From assembly GCA_035541895.1 (NCBI GenBank), contig DATKMK010000033.1, forward strand, positions 1 through 5,175: 5,175 nt of DNA. The letters run 5' to 3'. Made by a program: the position numbers and the translations under genes. The first letter of the stretch is position 1; the number at the start of each line of letters is the position of its first letter. The notes beneath the pieces are model-generated. The model searched no databases, was not told the DNA's origin, and saw only the letters and a list, made by a program, of their open reading frames with translations. Source of the stretch: DATKMK01 sp035541895 (GTDB taxonomy: Bacteria > Desulfobacterota > Binatia > HRBIN30 > JACQVA1). Shown here one piece after another: positions 1 through 4,920 of this stretch.

Positions 1-36
1 CTTCAATGGGGCCGCGACCAATTGGTCGCGGAGTGG
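1..36 (-). CRISPR. Leader-proximal CRISPR repeat, array truncated by window edge
   Basis: Only one repeat unit is visible, so this call rests on structure and context rather than on repetition. Read on the minus strand it has an 8-bp perfect stem with an AATT loop (palindrome CCGCGACCAATTGGTCGCGG at 12-31) and then CCCC and ATTGAAG (7-1). ATTGAAG/ATTGAAAC is the classic 3' end of CRISPR repeats, which becomes the 5' handle of mature crRNA. It lies downstream of cas4-cas1 on the same strand, with a gene-free leader-like stretch between. This fits the first repeat of an array running leftwards out of the window. The exact ends are uncertain: the handle may continue past base 1, and the leader-side end is somewhere around 33-37. 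A window starting exactly at a repeat could also reflect an assembly break at the array. Confidence 0.75.
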
Positions 37-275
37 GCTGTCATTCCAAGCAGCGGATTTTCAAAGATCCTTGACGGCGTTTGCGAGCGGCCCGCCGCGC
101 TGCGCGCCACCAACCCATAGCGATCTCGACCACATCGCACAAGCAGCGAACCACTGGGCGTTTTTTGCATGCGAGCGGCGACCGACTTTTCGCGATCACC
201 GCGCCGCTCGCGAGCACGCGGCGATATATGCTCGACCTCCGACCACTCACGACGCACTATCTCACACTCACCCTC
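37..275 (-). promoter_or_regulatory. Probable CRISPR leader region
   Basis: This stretch between the cas4-cas1 stop codon and the repeat holds no convincing gene. Open frames crossing it have arginine-rich, low-complexity translations and no ribosome binding site. Its position, between the acquisition genes and the first repeat on the strand of the array, is that expected of a leader, which promotes array transcription and directs polarised spacer insertion. Visible details are a locally AT-rich imperfect palindrome close to the repeat (GGATTTTCAAAGATCC, 55-70), an A6 run on the minus strand (166-161) and an ATATAT core (224-229). No promoter with good -35 and -10 matches was found, so a transcription start cannot be assigned. 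Confidence 0.55.
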
Positions 276-2243
276 TCACCGCGTCTCGAAGCCCGGGTAG
301 CGCAGCAGCTCGCCGGTCACGACCCGCGCCAGCAGTCGGGCTTGAATCTCCAAGATGCGGCGATAGCTGACCCGATAGCCGAACAACGGGTGCGTCGCCA
401 GCGTGTCGATGCGTTGCTCGTAGGCACGGATGAATCCCTTCCGGCCCGCCGGCGTGAGCGACACGGCGTTGCCGACGGCGATGAAGTCGTCGGTCGTGAC
501 CATGCGGGTGTTGATCGCGCTCAACACCGCGGAGTCGGCGATCAGCGGCCGGAAACCCTCCATGAGGTCGAGTGCGAGCGCGGGGCGGCCGAAGCGCGGT
601 TGATGATAGAAGCCGATGAACGGATCGAAACCGATCGCATGACAGATGATGGTCAGGTCTTTGACCAGCATGCTGTACGCGAACGACAACAATGCGTTGA
701 CGGGGTCGCGCGGCGGCCGGCGATTGCGATGCGCGAAGTCGAACGCCGGCGGCGGCTCGCCGTCCGTGACAATGTGCCCCCGTGCGCTCGGGCGCGAGGC
801 GCCCGGTGCTCCGATGGGTGTCGGCGCATGGAGTGAATCCACTGCGCCTCCATCCACTTTGAGCATGCCACTGAAGTGTTCGAAGTAGAGTCGAGCCGCG
901 CTACCTTCGATGCCGAGCAGCTCCTCCATCGCGCCCGCACGCCCGGCCTGATCGGCGAACCGCTTGAGGCGTTGCAGCACCGGCGCCGGCGGCTCGATGT
1001 GATTGCGCTGGAGCAAGGTGCGCTGATTGCGGACCTTCGTGGCCACGATTTCACGCGCCACCCGCAGGCCGAAGTTCGCGTCTTCCGCGCGCCGAAATTG
1101 ATCGCGGCGGAGAAACACGTTCTTCAGGCCCAGGCCCGCAGTGAGCCCGTAAAACCACCCGCCGAACGAGAAGTGGGCGATGGGCTTCTCCGCCCAGCAC
1201 AACCCCTGCACGGCGGCCGCGGTGAGCGTGATGTTCCCGAACACATTCACTTGCGAGATTTCGTTCACTCGCGCTTCCTGCACCAGCTTCTGCCGGTCGC
1301 GGATCTGCAGCACGTCGCCCGACTTCCCCACGGTCAAGCCGTGCCCGGTCACATACAGTGGGCGAAGATCGTCGCGCGCCGGCACCAGGCGTCGCACATC
1401 ACCATGGTGTTCGCCCGCGGGCTGAAGCGGACGATCGTCCTCGCCATCGAACGGAAACAGCGCCAACTGTTCGATGGGATTGCGAGCCGGCAAGGACATC
1501 GACGCGGCAGTCTCGTCCGGCAGGCAAATCCCGACCAGCGAGCAGCGCGGACACTTCGGACTGTCGACCAAGGGCGGCGGAATCCGCCCGGACTCGGCTA
1601 GACTTCGCGCCGCGTGCAGCGCCTGCACGGTCGCTTGCACGAGCGCATCGTCGATGGCGACGCGGACGCGCTGCTTGGTTGCGTGGTAGTAGAGCACCGC
1701 TTCATCGCAGCGATAGCCGTTGTCACGCAGGATGAGCGCCTGCACCGCGACTTGCGTTCGATCTGCCGGCCACGGCTCGGGGCCATCGTCGCCGTCGCAC
1801 GGACGCCCCTTCTTGTAGTCGATCGGCGACACCACGCCGGCAGTGGCTTCGACGAGATCGATCTTGGCGATCACCTTGTACGTCTCGCTCGCCAACTCGA
1901 CCGACCGTGCACGGATGACGTCGCCGGGCTCCGGTTCAGCAGTCGACCCCTCTTTGGTTCTCTCCTTGCCAAGGGGAGATTCAGAGGGGTTCGCCGGTGG
2001 CGGCAGTGCGTCCTCCTTCGTCTCCAGTTTCTCGTGACGCAGCGCGCCTTCGATCGTGTCCGCGCTGTGCGCGAACACGCCTTCCACCCATTCGTAGAAG
2101 AACAGTCGCGGACAATAGGTGAACTCGTTGAGCATCCGCGCCGGCAGATATTCCGGCAGCTCGATGGCGCGCCGCCGCGCCCGTACGGGACCTTTGCGAC
2201 TATCCTCCGGCGAATCAGATTGCTCGGCAAACGAATCGGCCAT
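276..2243 (-). CDS. cas4-cas1: CRISPR-associated Cas4-Cas1 fusion protein
   Basis: This 655-residue protein fuses the Cas4 nuclease, which processes prespacers, to the Cas1 integrase. Cas4 half (about 30-245): a first cysteine in YCPR (C44), H70, acidic and lysine residues in KIDLVE (D129) and IDYKKG (D142, K144), a RecB-like glutamine (Q164), and the C-terminal cluster C231, C234, C240 completing the four iron-sulfur ligands. Cas1 half (about 295-655): E446 in GIEGSAARLYF, H547 in GFYHQPRFG, and D559 and E562 in ALDLMEGFRP, the metal-binding set, plus the DPVNALLSF motif. The ATG at 2243 is chosen because GAGGAG (2254-2249) lies 5 nt upstream. A GTG 24 nt further up falls inside a tandem repeat and lacks such a site. 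Two insertions stand out: residues 85-100, encoded by a palindromic element, and about 464-499 in the Cas1 half. Cas4-Cas1 fusions belong mainly to type I-G and V-B. The gene follows cas2 by 48 bp. Confidence 0.96.
   Translation of the reverse strand: MADSFAEQSDSPEDSRKGPVRARRRAIELPEYLPARMLNEFTYCPRLFFYEWVEGVFAHSADTIEGALRHEKLETKEDALPPPANPSESPLGKERTKEGSTAEPEPGDVIRARSVELASETYKVIAKIDLVEATAGVVSPIDYKKGRPCDGDDGPEPWPADRTQVAVQALILRDNGYRCDEAVLYYHATKQRVRVAIDDALVQATVQALHAARSLAESGRIPPPLVDSPKCPRCSLVGICLPDETAASMSLPARNPIEQLALFPFDGEDDRPLQPAGEHHGDVRRLVPARDDLRPLYVTGHGLTVGKSGDVLQIRDRQKLVQEARVNEISQVNVFGNITLTAAAVQGLCWAEKPIAHFSFGGWFYGLTAGLGLKNVFLRRDQFRRAEDANFGLRVAREIVATKVRNQRTLLQRNHIEPPAPVLQRLKRFADQAGRAGAMEELLGIEGSAARLYFEHFSGMLKVDGGAVDSLHAPTPIGAPGASRPSARGHIVTDGEPPPAFDFAHRNRRPPRDPVNALLSFAYSMLVKDLTIICHAIGFDPFIGFYHQPRFGRPALALDLMEGFRPLIADSAVLSAINTRMVTTDDFIAVGNAVSLTPAGRKGFIRAYEQRIDTLATHPLFGYRVSYRRILEIQARLLARVVTGELLRYPGFETR
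1946..1990. repeat. In-frame palindromic element inside the cas4 part
   Basis: This 45-bp imperfect palindrome lies within the coding sequence. The outer arms ACCCCTCT (1946-1953) and AGAGGGGT (1983-1990) are perfectly complementary. An inner stem pairs TCTCCTT (1961-1967) with AAGGGGAGA (1971-1979), with one bulged G and a GCC loop. It encodes about 15 residues (85-100 of the fusion, including SPLGKERTKEG) in the variable region between H70 and D129 of Cas4. Its length is a multiple of three, so the frame is kept. The sequence style recalls the palindromic CCCCTCT/AGAGGGG-type repeats found between genes in many environmental genomes. That resemblance is from memory and not tested here. Confidence 0.6.
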
Positions 2244-2248
2244 AACTG

Positions 2249-2254
2249 CTCCTC
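2249..2254 (-). promoter_or_regulatory. Ribosome binding site fixing the cas4-cas1 start
   Basis: The minus strand reads GAGGAG, then CAGTT, then ATG. This near-ideal Shine-Dalgarno spacing selects the ATG at 2243 over the in-frame GTG at 2267. Confidence 0.75.
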
Positions 2255-2255
2255 T

Positions 2256-2288
2256 GTCACGAGTCACGAGTCACGGGTTCCGAGTCAC
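2256..2288. repeat. Short tandem repeat, GTCACGA units
   Basis: Three 7-bp units (GTCACGA, GTCACGA, GTCACGG; 2256-2276) are followed after a short gap by another GAGTCAC (2282-2288), filling most of the cas2 to cas4-cas1 gap. The minus-strand ACTCGTGACTCGT text resembles the ACTCGTC-rich part of the 72-bp intergenic repeats at 3588 and 4483, so it may be a degenerate relative of them. Confidence 0.6.
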
Positions 2289-2291
2289 CAC

Positions 2292-2597
2292 TCACGACTC
2301 CCCATCGACAACGATACAGGGCGCATCGATGGCCGCGTACGCCTTGCCGAGCGCGGTAATCACGCGGTCGCCGCGACCTTCTACCGGGCCGAGGTCGACG
2401 AACAACACTTGGTCTTCGCGGTGATCGATGATCTCACTGAGCACGTGCCGGCAGCGCACCAGATCGCTGGGGGTGAACTGGCATTCGAAGATCGAGTACT
2501 GCAGGTGATCGCCGAAGTCGCGCATGGTTTTGTAGACCGTCTTCAGCCGCTTGTCGTCGCAGATGTCGTAGCAGACGAGGTAAGTGTTGCGCGGCAT
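2292..2597 (-). CDS. cas2: CRISPR-associated protein Cas2
   Basis: This 101-residue protein has the length typical of Cas2. The N-terminus MPRNTYLVCYDI contains the first ferredoxin-fold strand and the conserved aspartate (D11). It continues with KRLKTVYKTMRDFGDHLQYSIFECQ, the helix and second strand characteristic of the family, and a later strand DQVLFVDLGP. Cas2 dimers bridge two Cas1 dimers in the spacer integration complex, so this is the natural partner of the adjacent Cas4-Cas1. The start is placed at the ATG beginning MPRN because an upstream extension of the frame is low-complexity and unlike Cas2. No clear Shine-Dalgarno sequence precedes it. It is unusual that cas2 comes before cas4-cas1 rather than between it and the array. 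Confidence 0.96.
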   Translation of the reverse strand: MPRNTYLVCYDICDDKRLKTVYKTMRDFGDHLQYSIFECQFTPSDLVRCRHVLSEIIDHREDQVLFVDLGPVEGRGDRVITALGKAYAAIDAPCIVVDGES

Positions 2598-2721
2598 CGA
2601 GGCACAAGGGAGCAAACCAGCCGCCACGGACCATGGGGACACGGGCGCCGAGTGCGACGAGCCGCCCGCGCGCGGGCGGCGTACAACTTTGAACGCTGCC
2701 GAACCGGCGCGCCGCAGTGGA
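2598..2721. promoter_or_regulatory. cas2 upstream region with a 20-bp perfect palindrome
   Basis: This 124-bp gap separates cas2 from the preceding gene. Its main feature is the perfect palindrome GCCGCCCGCGCGCGGGCGGC (2661-2680). No T-run follows it in the minus direction, so it is a poor intrinsic terminator for the upstream genes. It could be an operator, or a hairpin that insulates cas2. No convincing -35/-10 pair was seen. A cas2 promoter is expected here only because the gap is long compared with the tight spacing inside the neighbouring gene pair. Confidence 0.35.
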
Positions 2722-2979
2722 TCAGCGCCGGTCAGTCCGCAACCACGCAGCGATCCGCTCACGGGTGGCGGCATCGAAGTCGCTGGCGTAGGTGCGCAGA
2801 AAGAGTCGCGCCATCATCTCGGGCGAGCGGTCGGTGCCCGACGGATCACCCAGGCTGGCGCGCATGAGGGCGCGGGCCGTGTCGAACATCCGACAGCCCA
2901 TCTCCAGGCGTTCCGACCCGGAGTGTCGCATCAGGAGCTGGCGATACAGGTCATTCACCGCCGTCGGGGTATCGGTCAC
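2722..2979 (-). CDS. Small helical protein of unknown function, partner of the nucleotidyltransferase
   Basis: This 85-residue protein is predicted largely helical and soluble, with no signal peptide or membrane segment. Its first half carries GSERLEMGCRMFDTARALM and its second half LFLRTYASDFDAATRERI, separated by a Gly/Ser/Asp-rich linker. It resembles small uncharacterised proteins of the pattern ERLxMGCxMFDxAR that I recall lying next to nucleotidyltransferase genes, but I cannot name a family. The start is a GTG at 2979 that overlaps the upstream gene's TGA by 4 bases (GTGA). It has GGAGG (2991-2987) 7 nt upstream, which indicates translational coupling. No HEPN RxxxxH motif is present, so it is not an obvious MNT-HEPN toxin. 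The coupling suggests it works with the nucleotidyltransferase, perhaps as a regulator or antitoxin. Confidence 0.8.
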   Translation of the reverse strand: MTDTPTAVNDLYRQLLMRHSGSERLEMGCRMFDTARALMRASLGDPSGTDRSPEMMARLFLRTYASDFDAATRERIAAWLRTDRR

Positions 2980-3521
2980 GTGCGAACCTCCGCGAGCAGC
3001 GTAGCAACGCTCAGTTCCGAAGCCCAGCGCTCAACGTATGGCCAGTCGATGATCTGAACGGAAGCGATGAGGTTCTTGACGTCGCTGAGTTGAAGTTCCG
3101 AGTGGCTGTCCTTCGCCCACGCGAGCTTGGACAAGAGCAAGTCTTCGGGGCTGACCAGCCAGAGCCGGACGCCGGCCACCGTTGCTTCACGCCGGCGGAA
3201 AAACTCGGCTTCGCGATACGGGGTCGCCTTGCGGACGATGAAGTCAACTTTGACAGCGAGATCCGAGTGAATGATGTTGAACATGAACCGGCGCGCGATG
3301 GCGTCGCGCACGGTGTCGGGGTCGCAATAGAAATCGGCGGCGAACAATTGAACGACGCGGTCGGCGTCGGCAGGACTCAGCTCGACGACGACGTCGATGT
3401 CGCGTGTCATGCGCGGCTGCGCGTAATAGTTCATCGCCATTGAGCCGCTGATCATGTACGCGATGCCCGCGCCGTCCAGACGCGAGGCGACGAGTTTCAG
3501 GACTTCCAGCTCATCACTCAT
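2976..3521 (-). CDS. Nucleotidyltransferase-fold protein (MNT/AbiEii-like)
   Basis: This 181-residue protein has the minimal nucleotidyltransferase signature. It has ISGSMAMNYY (GS at 26-27), then TRDIDVVVEL with D41 and D43, and a third carboxylate in VKVDFIV (D93), together a plausible catalytic triad binding two metal ions. Further on, SPEDLLLSKLAWAKD (K132) followed by a DV-NL motif matches the C-terminal part of the AbiEii/MNT-type group often annotated as nucleotidyl transferase of type IV toxin-antitoxin systems. Such enzymes transfer NMP groups to tRNA ends or to protein partners; the substrate here is unknown. The ATG at 3521 gives the full domain, although no strong Shine-Dalgarno site precedes it. 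The 4-base overlap with the next gene marks a two-gene operon. A defence or toxin-antitoxin role is inference from fold and context. Confidence 0.85.
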   Translation of the reverse strand: MSDELEVLKLVASRLDGAGIAYMISGSMAMNYYAQPRMTRDIDVVVELSPADADRVVQLFAADFYCDPDTVRDAIARRFMFNIIHSDLAVKVDFIVRKATPYREAEFFRRREATVAGVRLWLVSPEDLLLSKLAWAKDSHSELQLSDVKNLIASVQIIDWPYVERWASELSVATLLAEVRT

Positions 3522-3587
3522 GTCGGATCAATCATTCAATCGGCAATGGTTTCATCGCCAACGGCCCGATGTTTCAATTCCTCCCCG

Positions 3588-3659
3588 CTCGTCACTCGTC
3601 CCTGCTCACTCGTCACTGCACGCACGAAATTGCCCGAGACCGAAGTGGGCGGAGTGGCC
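3588..3659. repeat. 72-bp intergenic repeat, copy A
   Basis: This copy aligns without gaps to copy B at 4483-4554, with 59 of 72 bases identical by hand count. Seven of the 13 differences fall in one 10-bp block (3618-3627). The left part is ACTCGTC-rich (CTCGTCACTCGTC...CTCACTCGTCACT). The right part is TGCCCGAGACCGAAGTG followed by GGCGGAGTGGCC. It lies in the 158-bp gap between the nucleotidyltransferase start and the aspartyl protease stop, ending about 20 bp from that stop. Orientation and position relative to flanking genes are the same as for copy B. Confidence 0.8.
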
Positions 3660-3679
3660 TGGGGCGAGCGGGCGGCGCG

Positions 3680-4045
3680 TCACTTGAGGGCAAGCTCGAC
3701 CGATCGTGTTTCGAAGTCCACGTGCACGCCTGAGCACACTTGCTCGAGGAACTCCATGCCGAGGAGGGCATCGCCGATGATGAACCAGGTATCGAGGCGG
3801 TGTGCCGCGATCTGGGCGGAACCAATGTACATCGGCAGCTCGATGTCGATACCGGTTGCGAGCCTGTACGTATCAACTGCGACAAACCGGCGGTTGAGCC
3901 GCCGCGCGACGGCCAGCGGCAGCGCGATGCTGCCTGCGAAACCCGTGTCGATCACCAAGGCAACGTCGCCGCGCGACCCCAGATGCAGCACGCCCGTTGG
4001 ACGTGCGCCCGTAGATGACGGGAGTCGCGTCAACGATGCGACCAC
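3680..4045 (-). CDS. Retropepsin-like (clan AA) aspartyl protease, possibly frameshifted at its start
   Basis: This 121-residue single-domain protein carries the catalytic DTG motif in VIDTGFAGSIALP (D33-T34-G35) preceded by hydrophobic strands. A later GDALLGMEFLEQ motif (about 91-102) corresponds to the hydrophobic-Gly element of small bacterial retropepsin-like proteases. These work as dimers, each subunit giving one aspartate; the substrate is unknown. No signal peptide is visible. The GTG at 4045 keeps the frame open but gives an atypical N-terminus (MVASLTRLPSSTG). In another frame, a GTG at 4055 overlaps the upstream stop as GTGA and encodes MTLRGRIVDATPVIYG, which looks much more like the start of this family. 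A one-base shift, for instance at the C4 run 3977-3980, would join the two. Either the gene is frameshifted, the assembly has an error, or the short form is used. Confidence 0.7.
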   Translation of the reverse strand: MVASLTRLPSSTGARPTGVLHLGSRGDVALVIDTGFAGSIALPLAVARRLNRRFVAVDTYRLATGIDIELPMYIGSAQIAAHRLDTWFIIGDALLGMEFLEQVCSGVHVDFETRSVELALK

Positions 4046-4051
4046 GCAGCG

Positions 4052-4321
4052 TCACCGGCCGATCCGGCGGTTTGGGCTATGGTGAACGTGAGCGGTTCGG
4101 TGGCCGACGCGGACGATGTAAAAGACGGCGTCCGGGTGACGCTGTCGCGCCAGCTGCAGCGCAGCCATCGTGTTGTCGGCGAGGAAGTAGTCCCCAGACT
4201 GGGGCTCAATTGCCGCGATCTTCCCCTTCTGTCGGCGCAAGCCGTGGACGCGGCGGAGCACGGACGGTGCGGGCCGGAATGCCTCAGGTGCGGGAAGCGG
4301 GAGCGCGTGTGATGACTTCAT
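4052..4321 (-). CDS. Small protein of unknown function paired with the aspartyl protease
   Basis: This protein of 89 residues has a basic, proline-containing N-terminal third and a better-ordered C-terminal part. That part contains GKIAAIEPQSGDYFLADNT, MAALQLARQRHPD and AVFYIVRVGHRTAHVHH. The pattern of two strands, a helix and a final VFYxxRVG strand is one I recall in short uncharacterised proteins located directly upstream of retropepsin-like proteases; no named family can be assigned. The start is set at the ATG at 4321 because GGAG lies 8 nt upstream. Longer forms run into repeat-rich upstream DNA. Its stop overlaps a GTG (4055) in another frame by 4 bases, which suggests coupled translation of the protease. 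A weak -10-like TATCTT lies at 4351-4346 without a good -35. Confidence 0.7.
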   Translation of the reverse strand: MKSSHALPLPAPEAFRPAPSVLRRVHGLRRQKGKIAAIEPQSGDYFLADNTMAALQLARQRHPDAVFYIVRVGHRTAHVHHSPNRRIGR

Positions 4322-4557
4322 GCCCGATTCTCCAATGCGAGACTGAAGATACCACAATCTTCCTTTGGGAGCAGAGCGGAAGGAAGAGTGGCGGTCCCAA
4401 TCCCCATCCGCATCCTTCATCGCGCATCATTCACCCTTGATCCTTCAATGACTCAATGGCCGGATGGCTCGCCGAACCAATTCTCGTCCCTTGTCACTGC
4501 TCACTCGTCACTCTTCGGTACAAACTGCCCGAGGCCGAAGTGAGCGGAGTGGCCGAA
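4322..4557. other. Gene-free interval with short repeated motifs
   Basis: No credible gene lies in these 236 bp. The right-hand part is repeat copy B (4483-4554). To its left, CATCCTTCA, GATCCTTCAATG and ACTCAATGG (about 4409-4459) give a run of short similar words. The sequence before copy A has comparable text (TCATTCAATCGGCAATGG, about 3532-3549), so the similarity between the two gaps may extend beyond the 72-bp core. The interval probably carries the promoter of the small-protein/protease pair and the transcript end of the toxin gene, but no clear terminator was recognised. Confidence 0.5.
4483..4554. repeat. 72-bp intergenic repeat, copy B
   Basis: This is the second copy of the repeat at 3588-3659, in the same orientation. 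The most conserved segments are GCTCACTCGTCACT in the middle, and TGCCCGAGGCCGAAGTG with GCGGAGTGGCC at the right end. It ends 3 bp from the stop codon of the MazF-like gene. Both copies therefore sit just past the 3' end of one small gene module and upstream of the next. The GGCC-flanked right end could form a small hairpin in RNA, but no T-run follows. Confidence 0.8.
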
Positions 4558-4920
4558 TCAGGCAAGCCCAAGGGCTGACCGTAACGCGGCATCGACCCCC
4601 GCCAAGTCCGCCGGGGGAACCGTTCCGAGTACGCGCTTGATGATCTGCTTGTCGACCGCGAGGAGCTTGGAAACGCGCACGGTGCTCGGATACCGAAGAC
4701 CAACGCCCTGCCATGCGCCCAGGGGATGGTCACCCGGTCCAGGGTGGCGGTGGTATCGCGGCTGGCTACTGATCGGGCACACGATCACGTCGGGAAGGCG
4801 GCGGTGAAAGGCGGCCGGACTGACAACCAACGCCGGGCGCGGTTTCAGCCCGGAATGATTCGAATAGGGCACGTTGACGACGATGACATCTCCGCGGTTA
4901 CAGGTAGTCGTAGAGCGCAT
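4558..4920 (-). CDS. MazF/PemK-family endoribonuclease toxin
   Basis: This 120-residue protein has the family's usual length and the CcdB/PemK beta-barrel pattern. RGDVIVVNVPYSN (9-21) is the first strand, KPRPALVVSP (26-35) contains the conserved arginine R28, and PDVIVCPISSQ (43-53) is the strand ending in the position that is usually Thr-Ser in active enzymes, here S51-S52. The C-terminal VRVSKLLAVDKQIIKRVLGTV is the conserved helix-entry segment. Family members cleave mRNA at short motifs to halt growth. The start ATG at 4920 has GGAG (4930-4927) 6 nt upstream. The gene overlaps the antitoxin by 23 bp, the usual arrangement for coupled antitoxin-toxin translation. The Thr to Ser change is conservative, so activity is likely but not proven. 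Confidence 0.92.
   Translation of the reverse strand: MRSTTTCNRGDVIVVNVPYSNHSGLKPRPALVVSPAAFHRRLPDVIVCPISSQPRYHRHPGPGDHPLGAWQGVGLRYPSTVRVSKLLAVDKQIIKRVLGTVPPADLAGVDAALRSALGLA

Noticed and set aside
3..257. Open reading frames in the leader region on both strands
   Set aside because: Arginine-rich translations without recognisable motifs or ribosome binding sites, in a place where a CRISPR leader is expected.
2661..2680. Intrinsic terminator
   Set aside because: Strong hairpin but no T-run on the minus strand, and only three consecutive T residues several bases away on the plus strand.
1614..2867. A 417-codon open frame on the plus strand
   Set aside because: It is an antisense shadow of cas4-cas1 and cas2, whose families are unmistakable on the other strand.
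2722..2979. HEPN toxin partner for the nucleotidyltransferase
   Set aside because: The only arginine-histidine spacing seen (RQLLMRH) is Rx5H rather than RxxxxH, and the protein is shorter than HEPN domains.
4441..4460. CTTCAATG at 4443-4450 as another CRISPR repeat
   Set aside because: It shares only the first eight bases with the repeat; the palindromic core is absent.
3588..4554. Intergenic repeats as integron attC sites
   Set aside because: No GTTRRRY/RYYYAAC core pair at the ends and no paired inner arms of attC type; no integrase in the window.
4520..4570. tRNA-like text (GCCGAAGTGAGCGGAGTGGCC), reminiscent of the 5' end of tRNA-Leu/Ser
   Set aside because: No cloverleaf, anticodon arm or T-arm follows, and the copy at 3630-3660 has no tRNA continuation either.
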